This document shows, in pieces, positions 17,718 to 26,826 of a stretch of 64,000 nucleotides of DNA. The stretch comes from Marinobacter sp. 1-4A (lineage in GTDB: Bacteria > Pseudomonadota > Gammaproteobacteria > Pseudomonadales > Oleiphilaceae). Both the position numbers and the translations under genes were made by a program. Each line of letters opens with the position of its first letter. The stretch's first letter is position 1. The stretch lies in assembly GCF_016597725.1 (NCBI RefSeq), contig NZ_VCGY01000001.1, positions 496,001 through 560,000 of the forward strand. Reading direction: 5' to 3'. The notes under the pieces are model-generated. The model had not been told where the DNA came from. It ran no database searches and saw only the letters and a list, made by a program, of their open reading frames with translations.

Positions 17718-19004
17718 TCAGTTGCCAGTCAATTGCTGGTCAATTACGAGCTCTACCGGTGAACCCTGATCTTCAGACACTGAAATAGGTAAGTCTGTAC
17801 TACCCTGCCAGTCCCCCGGTTGTGCATTGATGTTGCCTGACAGCGTGACGCGAGCCGTTACAACCACCTGCTCTGCTCCGGATATCACCGCTTGCGGTGC
17901 CATTGCATGGCTATCGTTCAGGCGAATATCAATGGGCAAGGCGCCCGCGGTCAAACGGACAACGGCCAAAGGCGGCCCACTTTGCACATTGGCCGCGCGG
18001 GCGAAGATAAACAGCGTAGTGTCTTCAGGGATATCTTGTTTGAATGCGTCATCCAAACTCACTCGCACAGATACCCCCACGTTGCCTGCACTATCATCCG
18101 GAGCGGCAAAAGCGGGTTGTTCAGCCGGCGGCTGTTCCCCAAGGCGGGTGTAGGCTTCTTGTATACCTCCCTGAATAGAAGCCAGTTGCGGATGATCTGG
18201 CGCAACCGTTTGGATGCGCTCCCAGTATTGGATCGCTTCGCGATAGTTGCCTTGACTGAACGCATGAATGCCCAACAGCCCCAGCGAGTTGACCTCATCG
18301 GGGTTCAGCGCGAGCGCTTCTTCAATGGTAGAGGTTACTTTCTCAGTCATGGCGCCCTGAGTGCGGAAAAACTGCGCCTGCGCAGATAGCCCCAGAGCGA
18401 CAGCCCGGGAACCGTCATCGGATTTAACACTATCCGCCAGCTGCCGGAACGCCCAAGCTGCGTCGTCATAGCGTTTCAAGCGCATGTAAGTCTGGCCCAG
18501 CATAGCCCAGCCGTCCGGATTATCAGGGCTGGCCTCCAGCCGTGCACGCAATTGCTCCGTGAGCTGGTTCATCTGTGCTGCACGGGCTTCGTCTGAGCTG
18601 CCCAGCTCCTGCATAGCGACAAAAGATTCCACACTGTCCATCGCGCCCCACTCCTCATAGAGCAGAACCGTGGCGGCAGGAAGCAAAAGTATTGATATCA
18701 GGCCCACGGCCATAGCAGCTTTACGCCCGGGGATGCTCTTTACTGGTGCTTCGTTCTCGGGGACGTCATCGAGCATGGCTCCCGCAAGTTCGTCTCTCAG
18801 CTGCCGGTAGGTTTCTTCATCAATAATTCCGGCTTGGTGCTCTTTTTCCAGTTCGGCCATTCGGCTGCGATAGGCCACCAAGTTCTGGTTTCTGAGATCC
18901 GTTTGCTCCCGGGAGGCGTGACGGTGGAACATCACAGGGTAAAGTACAAATGCCAAGGCAAGAATGATCAATACCGTTGCGGCAATCCAGAAAGTTTGGG
19001 TCAT
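17718..19004 (-). CDS. ccmI: Cytochrome c biogenesis protein CcmI (CycH)
   Basis: 428 residues. Two membrane helices bracket a cytoplasmic loop: FWIAATVLIILALAFVLYP near the N-terminus and AAMAVGLISILLLPAATVL near residue 95. TPR repeats follow (GWAMLGQTYMRLKRYDDAAWAF; NSLGLLGIHAFSQGNYREAI). The C-terminal beta-rich domain (VSVRVSLDDAFKQ) is that of long CcmI proteins. CcmI holds apocytochrome c for haem ligation with CcmF and CcmH. It is the last gene of the ccm operon, 98 bases after ccmH. Confidence 0.92.
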   Translation of the reverse strand: MTQTFWIAATVLIILALAFVLYPVMFHRHASREQTDLRNQNLVAYRSRMAELEKEHQAGIIDEETYRQLRDELAGAMLDDVPENEAPVKSIPGRKAAMAVGLISILLLPAATVLLYEEWGAMDSVESFVAMQELGSSDEARAAQMNQLTEQLRARLEASPDNPDGWAMLGQTYMRLKRYDDAAWAFRQLADSVKSDDGSRAVALGLSAQAQFFRTQGAMTEKVTSTIEEALALNPDEVNSLGLLGIHAFSQGNYREAIQYWERIQTVAPDHPQLASIQGGIQEAYTRLGEQPPAEQPAFAAPDDSAGNVGVSVRVSLDDAFKQDIPEDTTLFIFARAANVQSGPPLAVVRLTAGALPIDIRLNDSHAMAPQAVISGAEQVVVTARVTLSGNINAQPGDWQGSTDLPISVSEDQGSPVELVIDQQLTGN

Positions 19005-19102
19005 GGAAATATCATCACAGGTTCAAAATGAATAAAGCGGTGCGCATGTCTACGAAGCCAGCGGTTCGCACTATGTAAAGGTCAAGCGGCACTGTGTAGA
19101 AA

Positions 19103-19582
19103 TCAGGCGCTACCGTTACGATTCTTTTCCGCAAGCATCTTATCTATCCGGGCCTGCTCCTCAGCACTGAGTGTTGGCGCTGCCGTGCCGGTTCGGCGGG
19201 AGCGAACAACAATCCCTGCAACTACAATAAGGCCGCCAAGAACTGCTATTGCAGGTGTTGCCCAGAGCATAAAGGTGCGGCTGTCCAAATCGGGCTTATA
19301 CTTCACAAACTCGCCGAAACGCCCCACCAGAGAATCGACAATCTCTTGATCGCTGGCGCCTTCCAGCATCATTTGATAAACAGCATTTCTCATATCTTTC
19401 GATATAGGTGAGTTTGAATCCGCAATGTTCTGGTTTTGGCATTTGGGACACCGCAATTCTGCAATTAAGTTTTGGTAGCGCTGCTCTTCGCTTCGATCAT
19501 CAAAACCATAAACCGCAGATACATCCGCAAAGGTTATGCTGGACACCACAGCTGCCACAACAAAACATAGAATGCGCAACAT
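19103..19582 (-). CDS. ccmH: Cytochrome c maturation protein CcmH
   Basis: 159 residues starting at ATG 19582, which overlaps the ccmG stop (TGATG); the frame also has a TTG one codon earlier. A signal peptide (LRILCFVVAAVVSSITFA) precedes the LRCPKCQNQ motif with redox cysteines at 45 and 48. One membrane helix lies near residues 105-125. The protein reduces apocytochrome c thiols in the periplasm and hands over to CcmF/CcmI. It corresponds to the short CcmH form, with CcmI encoded separately. Confidence 0.93.
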   Translation of the reverse strand: MLRILCFVVAAVVSSITFADVSAVYGFDDRSEEQRYQNLIAELRCPKCQNQNIADSNSPISKDMRNAVYQMMLEGASDQEIVDSLVGRFGEFVKYKPDLDSRTFMLWATPAIAVLGGLIVVAGIVVRSRRTGTAAPTLSAEEQARIDKMLAEKNRNGSA

Positions 19583-20118
19583 CAACCATTCTCCCGTGCG
19601 TCATTGATCACCGGCATTAGCACCCGTTCCCAAACGTCGCCGTTGACCACGCCAACGTGGCGATAGCGCACAACGCCAGAGGCATCAATAACAAAGGTTT
19701 CCGGGGCACCGTACACACCCAAATCGAAGCCTAGTGTGCCTTTGGGGTCGTATATCACCTTGCTGTACGGGTCACCCAAGCGATCTAGCCAAACCAAGGC
19801 ATCATCGCGGTTGTCCTTATAGTTCAGACCGATAATCGATACCTTCTTTTCCCGGGCCAGCCACATAAGATCGTCATGTTCGTCCCGGCAGGACGGACAC
19901 CAAGTACCCCAAACGTTCAGCAAGGTGATTTCCCCGCGAAACACGGCTTCATCAAGCGTGGTTTCCGGTTGTTTCAGATCCCGCAGGCTGAACGCCGGGA
20001 CCGGCTTCCCTATTAATGCGGAATCCAGCTTGGTGGGGTCTTTACCAATACCGGCGAATAGAACAACACCCACTATGATGGCAGCCAGCAACGGCAGGAA
20101 CAAAAGAAAGCGCTTCAT
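19582..20118 (-). CDS. ccmG: Thiol:disulfide interchange protein CcmG (DsbE)
   Basis: 178 residues. An N-terminal membrane anchor (FLLFLPLLAAIIVGVVLF) is followed by a periplasmic thioredoxin fold with the active site WCPSC at residues 73-77 and the family GVYGAPETF cis-Pro segment. It reduces the CcmH/apocytochrome c disulfides, with electrons from the DsbD/CcdA pathway. The start overlaps the ccmF stop (ATGA) and its stop overlaps ccmH, so translation is coupled. Confidence 0.95.
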   Translation of the reverse strand: MKRFLLFLPLLAAIIVGVVLFAGIGKDPTKLDSALIGKPVPAFSLRDLKQPETTLDEAVFRGEITLLNVWGTWCPSCRDEHDDLMWLAREKKVSIIGLNYKDNRDDALVWLDRLGDPYSKVIYDPKGTLGFDLGVYGAPETFVIDASGVVRYRHVGVVNGDVWERVLMPVINDARENG

Positions 20119-22118
20119 GAAACTGCTCCGGCCGGTCGCTGGGTATTAGCTTGGCCCGGCGACGATACTTCCGAGCGCTCGGTATCTCGCTCGCGAATGC
20201 GGTAACGGCGATCCGATATAGCCAAGAAGCCTCCGGCCGCCATAAACAGCGCCCCCAGCCAGAGCCAACGGATTAGAGGCTTATACTGGAGGCGGATAGC
20301 CCAGGCGTTATCCGAAATGCGCTCTCCAACTGCAACAAAGATGTCCCGGAACAGGCCTGCATCAATATCCGCTTCCGTCATAACACTCATTCCAACGGCA
20401 TACTGGCGCTTTTCAGGGTGCAATTCGGCAACTTGTTTGCCATCGAGCATTACATCAAAACTGCCGTATTGAGCGGTAAAGTTCTGCCCCCGGCGCTCGC
20501 CGATGTCCACAAACCGGAACTGGTAGTCACCAACCGTTGCAACATCGCCGGGAACCATGCGCACATCGCGCTCTATGCCATAGTTCGACACAACGGTAGC
20601 GCCTGCCATGGTAATAGCCAGACCAAGATGGCCAAGAACCATACCGTAGTAACTGCGAGACTGGCGCTTTAAGCCGTGAACCCGTCCCTTTTTGGACGAA
20701 GACTTATCCCACAAATCCCAGAACGTTGCGGTGGTTACCCAAACAGCAGTGAACACGCCAAGGAAAGCCCATGGTTTGAAGCCACCATACGCAACCATAA
20801 CTGCCGTACTGATCAATAGACTAACCGCCAATGGCCACAGCAGCTTGCGAGCAAGCCAGCCGCCATCCGTTTTCTTCCAACGGGAGAAGGTGCCAACACC
20901 AAGCAAAAGGCCGGTCGCTACGGCAAGCGGGCTGAAAGTAAGATTGAAGAACGGCTCGCCAATAGAGATTTTGCCCAGTTCAAAGAAATCAAGAACCAGC
21001 GGGTACAGAGTACCTACTGCGACCAGTAGCGTTGCGGAAACCAGCAAAACGTTGTTTAGCAGAAGGAATATCTCCCGCGACAGAGAGCCGTAACGGGAGC
21101 GCACGTGGACCACAGGCGCCCTGAACGCATAAAGCATCAGGCTGGCCAGAATGGTTATTGCCAGCAACGCCAGAAGAAAGGTGCCCCGCTCCGGGTCAGA
21201 CGCAAAAGCATGAACCGAAGTAAGCACGCCGGACCGAACCAGAAAAGTACCCAGCAAGCTTAAGGAAAAGGTGACAATCGCCAAGAGTACCGTCCAGCTT
21301 TTGAAAACACCGCGCTTTTCAGTGACTGCGAGCGAGTGCATCAATGCGGTACCCGACAACCATGGGAGCAGAGATGCGTTTTCTACAGGATCCCAGAACC
21401 ACCAGCCGCCCCAGCCAAGCTCGTAGTATGCCCACCAGCTTCCAAGGGCGATACCTATAGAAAGAAATGCCCAGGCGACGGTGGTCCAGGGGCGTGACCA
21501 TCTGGCCCATGCGGCATCAAGGCGACCGTTGATCAGGGCCGCAATGGCAAACGCAAAAGCTACGGCAAACCCGACATAGCCCATGTAAAGCATAGGCGGG
21601 TGCACAATCAGCCCAAAATCCTGCAACAGCGGATTCAAGTCTGCCCCGTCTGCCGGTACGTTGGGCAGCAAGCGATCGAAGGGGTTAGAGGTAATAACAA
21701 TAAAGAGCATGAAGCCAACGCTAACCATGCCGAGAACCGACAACACCTGAGAAATCATGACCGATGGCAAGCGACGGCTGAAAATAGCAACGGCCATGGT
21801 CCAACCGGTGAGCATCAGAATCCAGAGCAAAAGGGAGCCTTCATGGCCGCCCCACACAGCACTGAACTTGTAGTACCAAGGCAGCATGCTGTTGCTGTTG
21901 TTGGCAACGTAGGCTACCGAAAAATCGTCCGTTAAAAACGCGTGGGTCAGCACAGCAAACGCCAGCCCGACAAACACAAACATGCCGGTGGTTAAAGGCC
22001 GTGCAAACGCCTGAAGGTTGTCCCGACCAGTGAGTGAGCCAACCAATGGCACTACCGAAAGAAGCACTGCCAGCAACAGCGCGAGTATCAGTGCAAGCTG
22101 TCCGAGTTCGGGATACAT
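20115..22118 (-). CDS. ccmF: Cytochrome c haem lyase subunit CcmF
   Basis: 667 residues from ATG 22118; GGAGAG lies six bases upstream, which favours this start over the preceding TTG. It is a multi-pass membrane protein with the WWD haem-handling signature (GWGGWWFWDPVENAS near residue 235). Conserved periplasmic histidines are expected on flanking loops. CcmF with CcmH/I joins haem from CcmE to the CXXCH motif. The gene sits in canonical order after ccmE. Confidence 0.96.
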   Translation of the reverse strand: MYPELGQLALILALLLAVLLSVVPLVGSLTGRDNLQAFARPLTTGMFVFVGLAFAVLTHAFLTDDFSVAYVANNSNSMLPWYYKFSAVWGGHEGSLLLWILMLTGWTMAVAIFSRRLPSVMISQVLSVLGMVSVGFMLFIVITSNPFDRLLPNVPADGADLNPLLQDFGLIVHPPMLYMGYVGFAVAFAFAIAALINGRLDAAWARWSRPWTTVAWAFLSIGIALGSWWAYYELGWGGWWFWDPVENASLLPWLSGTALMHSLAVTEKRGVFKSWTVLLAIVTFSLSLLGTFLVRSGVLTSVHAFASDPERGTFLLALLAITILASLMLYAFRAPVVHVRSRYGSLSREIFLLLNNVLLVSATLLVAVGTLYPLVLDFFELGKISIGEPFFNLTFSPLAVATGLLLGVGTFSRWKKTDGGWLARKLLWPLAVSLLISTAVMVAYGGFKPWAFLGVFTAVWVTTATFWDLWDKSSSKKGRVHGLKRQSRSYYGMVLGHLGLAITMAGATVVSNYGIERDVRMVPGDVATVGDYQFRFVDIGERRGQNFTAQYGSFDVMLDGKQVAELHPEKRQYAVGMSVMTEADIDAGLFRDIFVAVGERISDNAWAIRLQYKPLIRWLWLGALFMAAGGFLAISDRRYRIRERDTERSEVSSPGQANTQRPAGAVS

Positions 22119-22157
22119 CAAAGCTCTCCAGGAGTCAGGCTATTGGGTGTTGTGTGT

Positions 22158-22631
22158 TCAGTAAGTTGCAGGCTTGGCATTTTCAGCAGCAGACTTCGTC
22201 TCGGCTTGTGATGCTTTCTCTAAGGCACCGGCAACTTCTGGAGGCATGTAGTTTTCATCATGTTTGGCCAAAACCTGATCGGCCACGAACCGCCCTTCGT
22301 TGTTGAGCCTTCCCATGGCGACAATGCCCTGCCCTTCCGCAAACAAATCCGGCAAGATACCGACGTACTCAACCGGTACCGAGGCGCTATAGTCGGTAAC
22401 CATAAATTCGACTTTTAGGCTTTCAGGATCACGCACCACGGAACCTTCTTCTACCATACCACCTGCGCGAATTCGCACGTCAACCGGGGCCTCACCTGCG
22501 GAAATTTGGCTGGGGTCGTAAAACAGGTTGATATTCTGGCGCAGCGCGTAAGTTGTAAGCCCCACTGCAACAGATAGGCCTACCAGCAGAAACAGAACGA
22601 TGGTCAGCCGCTTTTTACGGATTGGGTGCAT
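22158..22631 (-). CDS. ccmE: Haem chaperone CcmE
   Basis: 157 residues. A basic N-terminus and one membrane anchor ([17 protein letters not shown]) precede a periplasmic beta-barrel (OB fold). The covalent haem-binding motif is [10 protein letters not shown] with H124 and Y128. CcmE takes haem from CcmC and delivers it to CcmF. An AGGTAA ribosome site precedes the ATG. It lies 15 bases after ccmD. Confidence 0.95.
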   Translation of the reverse strand: MHPIRKKRLTIVLFLLVGLSVAVGLTTYALRQNINLFYDPSQISAGEAPVDVRIRAGGMVEEGSVVRDPESLKVEFMVTDYSASVPVEYVGILPDLFAEGQGIVAMGRLNNEGRFVADQVLAKHDENYMPPEVAGALEKASQAETKSAAENAKPATY

Positions 22632-22646
22632 GTGTTTACCTGTCAG

Positions 22647-22886
22647 TCAGTCTTGGGAAACATTTACGCGTGCAAAGGACGCAGAAGTTGTAGGCGCCGC
22701 CGCCACTGTACTCTTGTCGGCCTGAAACTCATAACGGCGACGGCAGGATTCAATAGTTGCGTTCCTGCTGCGTACCGATCCGGCCATCAGCACAATCATC
22801 AGTACAAAAAACACAGCGTAACAAGCCCACACATAGGGGCCATGACCTTCCATTGATACAAATGCCGCAAAGGAATCAAATGCCAT
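22647..22886 (-). CDS. ccmD: Haem exporter protein CcmD
   Basis: 79 residues, small as usual for CcmD. The pattern is MEGHGPYVWACYAVFF followed by a single helix and then a charged tail with RSRNATIESCRRRYEF. CcmD is needed to release haem-loaded CcmE from the CcmABC complex. A strong GGAAAGGTG ribosome site precedes the ATG, and the gene begins three bases after ccmC ends. The tail of about 25 residues after the RRR motif is longer than in E. coli. Confidence 0.88.
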   Translation of the reverse strand: MAFDSFAAFVSMEGHGPYVWACYAVFFVLMIVLMAGSVRSRNATIESCRRRYEFQADKSTVAAAPTTSASFARVNVSQD

Positions 22887-22889
22887 GGT

Positions 22890-23633
22890 TTACACCTTTC
22901 CTTTCAGAACGAATTCTTTTACCCAGCGGGTGCGTTGCTCCCGGGACAAAATCTCTGTTTGCATACGAACACATGCAAGCCAGCCAAAAATCAGGTAAAG
23001 GCCCAGCACTGAAAGCAACAATGGCACCCACATTTCAGCTGGCATGGACGGTTTTTCTGTAAGCTTGAACGTTGCGGGCTGATGCAATGTATTCCACCAC
23101 TCAACGGAGTACTTGATAATCGGGATATTCACCACCCCAACAAGCACAAGCACCGCGACTGCGCGGGCGGCAGACTTCTCGTCATTAATGGCCCGATCCA
23201 ACGCGATAACACCACCATAAAGAAACAAAAGTATCAGCATGGAGGTAAGCCGGGCATCCCAGATCCACCAAGTACCCCAGGTTGGCTTGCCCCAAACCGC
23301 GCCAGTAAAAAGTGCCAAAAACGTTAAAACCAACCCTACTGGCGTAACCGCTTTAACGAATACATCGGCCAGCTTCATGCGCCAAACCAGAGTAACCAGA
23401 GCCGCAGACGCCATCATGATGTAAACCGACTGCGCCATAAACGCCGTAGGAACATGAATAAAAATAATCCGGTAGCTATTGCCCTGCAGGTAGTCTTTGG
23501 GTGCAAATGCCAGCCCCCAAACAACTCCAGCCATCAGCAGCACTATGCCGCTCATCAATAGCCAAGGCATGAACCGGGTGGATATCCCGAAAAACCACTT
23601 TGGGGAGCCCAGTTTATGAAAAAATTGCCACAT
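22890..23633 (-). CDS. ccmC: Haem-presenting protein CcmC
   Basis: 247 residues with six membrane helices. The WWD signature is [17 protein letters not shown] near residue 130, and the flanking periplasmic histidines are seen in IFIHVPTAF and the later LHQPATF segment. CcmC attaches haem to the histidine of CcmE. It lies between ccmB and ccmD in the canonical order. Confidence 0.95.
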   Translation of the reverse strand: MWQFFHKLGSPKWFFGISTRFMPWLLMSGIVLLMAGVVWGLAFAPKDYLQGNSYRIIFIHVPTAFMAQSVYIMMASAALVTLVWRMKLADVFVKAVTPVGLVLTFLALFTGAVWGKPTWGTWWIWDARLTSMLILLFLYGGVIALDRAINDEKSAARAVAVLVLVGVVNIPIIKYSVEWWNTLHQPATFKLTEKPSMPAEMWVPLLLSVLGLYLIFGWLACVRMQTEILSREQRTRWVKEFVLKGKV

Positions 23634-23665
23634 CAGATGGTCACCGCCTTACCGTTTACCTTGTT

Positions 23666-24391
23666 TTAACCGTTCGACAAGCTGATTCTCAATGCTGCTG
23701 CCGCTGCAAACGGCGCCAGTGTCAGCGCCAACATCAGGAAAGCCCCCATCAAAGCCAGATAAGCCCCAACAGAAGCACCCTCCGCTGCTGCTGCAACGGT
23801 GCCTGTGCCAAATATCAGCACGGGAATGTACAGTGGAATGATCAGTAGGGACAAGAGCACACCTGCCGAACGCAATCCAAGGGTCAATGCAGCACCAATG
23901 GCACCTATTAAACTCAGTACCGGTGTACCAATCAGCAGCGTTAGACACAAAACAGCGATAGAGTTCCCGTCCAGATGCACCATTACACCAAGAACGGGGG
24001 TCAATATGACCAAAGGCAAGCCTGTTAGCATCCAGTGCGCCATGGTCTTTGCCAAAATCAACAAAAACAGGGGCTGCGGCTGGAGCACAAGCTGCTCGAG
24101 TGTGCCGTCGTCAAAATCGTGGCGGAACAAGTGATCCAGCGACAAAAGTACCGAGAGCAACGCCGCTACCCAGAGAATTCCGGCTCCCGCTTCACGCAAA
24201 AAGGATGCTTCCGGGCTGACTCCGAGAGGGAACAGGGTAACAACCATAATAAAAAACAACAGCGGATTTAGCAGATCCTGACGCTGCCGAAATGCCACTT
24301 TCATATCCCGCGAAAAAACACCTTTCATGGCAGCTAACGCACCAACACTGCTCCTGGCAAGCGGAATCACCGGGCGAACTTCAGCGTTCAT
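23666..24391 (-). CDS. ccmB: Haem exporter membrane subunit CcmB
   Basis: 241 residues, six predicted membrane helices. The pattern FSRDMKVAFRQRQDLLNPLLFF at the N-terminus and HDFDDGTLEQLVLQP before the second helix are typical of CcmB. It forms an ABC-type complex with CcmA that uses ATP to release holo-CcmE from CcmCD. The start codon overlaps the ccmA stop by 11 bases and is preceded by GGAGGTG inside ccmA. Confidence 0.94.
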   Translation of the reverse strand: MNAEVRPVIPLARSSVGALAAMKGVFSRDMKVAFRQRQDLLNPLLFFIMVVTLFPLGVSPEASFLREAGAGILWVAALLSVLLSLDHLFRHDFDDGTLEQLVLQPQPLFLLILAKTMAHWMLTGLPLVILTPVLGVMVHLDGNSIAVLCLTLLIGTPVLSLIGAIGAALTLGLRSAGVLLSLLIIPLYIPVLIFGTGTVAAAAEGASVGAYLALMGAFLMLALTLAPFAAAAALRISLSNG

Positions 24392-25022
24392 CGCTTACAC
24401 CTCCCGCGCCAAGGGTCAGCCGCTGCATGCCCGGCAGTGCCAGATCATGGTGGGTAGTAACCAATACGGCACCACCTTCGGCGGCCCGTTGTTGTAATAA
24501 CGCTTCTAGCGCTGCTACGCCATCGGCATCAATGGCGGTAAATACTTCATCGAGCAACCAAAGGGGTTCGTCTGCAATCAACAGCCTTGCCAACGCAACT
24601 CTACGCTGTTGACCGGCCGACAAATTACGGCAAGGTACATCTTCGAAGCCTGCAAGCCCGGTTCCCTGAAGCGCCTGACGCAAAACCGCATCAGATACAG
24701 GCCTTCTGCCCGCCATTAACGCCCGAAGATTTTCCATAGGAGTAAGAAGAGGTTTGATTCCAGGGCGATGCCCGAGATAAAGCATGTTTCGCAGAAACAC
24801 TTCACGCTGGTTTGCAATTGGCGAGCCGCACCAATTCAACTCGCCTGCCCAGGCATCATTCAAGCCTGCCAACATTCTCAGCAGAGTGGTTTTTCCCGAG
24901 CCATTTGGCCCCTCGACACGGGTGACCGTACCGGGCAGTATGGTGAAGGATAATTCGCGGAAAAGTATCCGCTTGTCCCGCTCACACTGTAGGTTAACAG
25001 CCTGTAGTAACGGCTCGGACAT
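24381..25022 (-). CDS. ccmA: Haem exporter ATP-binding protein CcmA
   Basis: 213 residues from ATG 25022; an upstream ATG at 25058 would add 12 residues without homology to the family. Walker A is GPNGSGKTTLLR, the ABC signature is NLSAGQQRRVALARL, and Walker B is PLWLLDEVFTAID. CcmA powers the CcmABCD complex. It is the first gene of the nine-gene ccm operon and is divergent from the fliK-like gene, so its promoter should lie in 25023-25147; no clear sigma-70 boxes stand out there. Confidence 0.94.
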   Translation of the reverse strand: MSEPLLQAVNLQCERDKRILFRELSFTILPGTVTRVEGPNGSGKTTLLRMLAGLNDAWAGELNWCGSPIANQREVFLRNMLYLGHRPGIKPLLTPMENLRALMAGRRPVSDAVLRQALQGTGLAGFEDVPCRNLSAGQQRRVALARLLIADEPLWLLDEVFTAIDADGVAALEALLQQRAAEGGAVLVTTHHDLALPGMQRLTLGAGGVSDER

Positions 25023-25147
25023 CTGGGCCCCGTAATCAGGACGATGCGCAGATCGCATCGGGTGTATTCACGACAATAGTTGCCAGCGCGGCGTATTATA
25101 GCGAAAGCGTTTACAGAATACTCTTGTCTGGAATCAAGTCAGCAGCG

Positions 25148-26509
25148 ATGAAACTACCCAACGGCCAACAGTCCCCTAATCCTCCGGCTCCGGTTGCTCC
25201 CAGGTCGCCACAAATCAATGATGCCAATCAGCCGGGCCGCGAAACCCCAGCCCTGTCTGCCCGCCAGCAACTGGACCAAATCCAGCTTGCAAACCGGGAG
25301 ACCATTCTGGCCCGCGTGGCAGAAATCATTAACCGACAGGGTAGCCGTAATGCAGAAGTGTTATTGGATGTACGGGGAAAGCCGCTTCAAGTAAACGCCG
25401 CCATTGGCGCCACGGAGCTGACCCCCGGCGACTGGGTAAAGGTAATGCGGGCGGGCAACGAACTGCAACTCATGGGTAAACTGGCGGCAACGCCGGAGGC
25501 TGCTATTTCTCAGGCGTTAGCACAGCGTATGCCCTGGCAGCAGAGCATCGATAGCGGCTTGGCAAAGCTAATGACGGCACTCAATAAGGGCGTGATTCCA
25601 GAACTGACACCCGGCCAATTACCCACAGCCCGAGGTTTACAACCGCTACCAGAGGCGGCACGTCAAGCTCTAGAAACCCTACTGGCAAGGCTCCCGGCCA
25701 GTAGTACCCTGACGCCCGGCGCAGGCACCCAAAACAACAGCGTGCAGCAAATCCGCCAGTGGATAGCCGAAAGCGGGGTGTTTGCCGAATCTCGCTTAAC
25801 TCAAACGCCCTCTTCTACACTGCCCGATTTAAAGCTTGCCCTAGGCCGAATGGTAACCGGGCTTCTGGCTGAGCAAGGCGGCAACCCGGCGACCCTATTC
25901 AACCGTCTTACACCATTAGCAAGCCCGGGCCTGATGCAAGCACCCTTGCAATTCCCACAGACGATGGCATCACCGCCGACTGGCAGCGGCTCCGAGCCCA
26001 CATCGGTAGGTCAGACCCTGCGGATGTTGGCGGGTATGTTGAACCGGATTACGGTCAACCAACTCCACAGCCAGATACTCACAGCGAGAGGCGCAGGCGG
26101 CGACGCACCAGCTCCGGCTTCAACTATGATTATGGACTTACCTTGGGTGACACCCCAAAACGAGCCCAAGCTGGCACAGCTGCGCATGGAACAGTACAAA
26201 GAAGAGTCTTCAGCCAAGGACCGTAACGAAAAACGGGCAGCCATCAGCGAATGGCGCCTGAATCTGGCCATTGATCTGGAGTTGGCCGGAGCGTTGAACT
26301 TTGAGGTTTCCCTGCGCCAGCAGGAAGTTAGCGCCCGGGTGTGGGCGGAAAAACAGGAAACCTTGAAGCAGGTTTACGAGGAGCTACCGCTTCTGAGACG
26401 AAGCTTGGTGGAGTTAGGTCTAGAAGTAACCGATCTGGAATGCAGACGGGGCACGCCATCTTACCCTGCGACGAAGCTGGAGCACCGACTGGTGGACACC
26501 CGCGCATGA
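25148..26509 (+). CDS. FliK-like hook-length-control domain protein (second FliK)
   Basis: 453 residues from ATG 25148; an in-frame TTG lies eight codons upstream. The N-terminal 330 residues are Pro/Gln/Thr/Ala-rich and low in complexity, as in FliK proteins. The C-terminal 90 residues (LNLAIDLELAGALNFEVSLR, then EVSARVWAEKQETLK and LRRSLVELGLEVTDL) resemble the FliK C-terminal domain that signals to FlhB. The true fliK is at 51435-52565, so this is a second, divergent member. Its stop overlaps the start of the small FlhB-like gene (ATGA), which makes a FliK/FlhB-type pair outside the main operon. The function is not established. Confidence 0.75.
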   Translation: MKLPNGQQSPNPPAPVAPRSPQINDANQPGRETPALSARQQLDQIQLANRETILARVAEIINRQGSRNAEVLLDVRGKPLQVNAAIGATELTPGDWVKVMRAGNELQLMGKLAATPEAAISQALAQRMPWQQSIDSGLAKLMTALNKGVIPELTPGQLPTARGLQPLPEAARQALETLLARLPASSTLTPGAGTQNNSVQQIRQWIAESGVFAESRLTQTPSSTLPDLKLALGRMVTGLLAEQGGNPATLFNRLTPLASPGLMQAPLQFPQTMASPPTGSGSEPTSVGQTLRMLAGMLNRITVNQLHSQILTARGAGGDAPAPASTMIMDLPWVTPQNEPKLAQLRMEQYKEESSAKDRNEKRAAISEWRLNLAIDLELAGALNFEVSLRQQEVSARVWAEKQETLKQVYEELPLLRRSLVELGLEVTDLECRRGTPSYPATKLEHRLVDTRA

Positions 26510-26826
26510 AAGAAAAAAACCAAAGCCAACCATCCAGCAGTGCCGCCGTTGCATTGAAATACGACGGCGAAAAAGCCCCCACCATAACGGCAACAGGCAC
26601 TTATGAGCTGGCCGACGAGATTATCCGAATCGCCAGAGAGCACAATGTCCCCCTGTATGAGAATGCCGAGTTAGCGGGCATTCTTGCGCGTTTGTCCCTA
26701 AACGACGAAATACCAGAAAACCTCTACAGGGTTATTGCGGAGATTCTTGCCTTCGCCTTCCACATACGCGGGCGCACGCCCGAAGACGCCGGCCGGGACA
26801 TGCCAGCGCCTTCAGTGGATGAGTGA
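26506..26826 (+). CDS. flhX: FlhB C-terminal-domain homologue (FlhX type)
   Basis: 106 residues from ATG 26506. It matches the cytoplasmic C-domain of FlhB ([56 protein letters not shown]). The autocleavage motif NPTH seen in the full FlhB of this window (45656-46792) is absent; the protein begins just after that position, as if it were the post-cleavage fragment alone. FlhX proteins can partly replace the FlhB C-domain in other bacteria (established knowledge). Coupled to the fliK-like gene. Its last 15 bases overlap the 3' end of the gene on the other strand. Confidence 0.85.
   Translation: MKEKNQSQPSSSAAVALKYDGEKAPTITATGTYELADEIIRIAREHNVPLYENAELAGILARLSLNDEIPENLYRVIAEILAFAFHIRGRTPEDAGRDMPAPSVDE

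Noticed and set aside
25129..25146. GG-N10-GC (sigma-54-like) in front of the fliK-like gene
   Set aside because: The -12 box lacks TTGC and the start site would be beyond the ATG at 25148.
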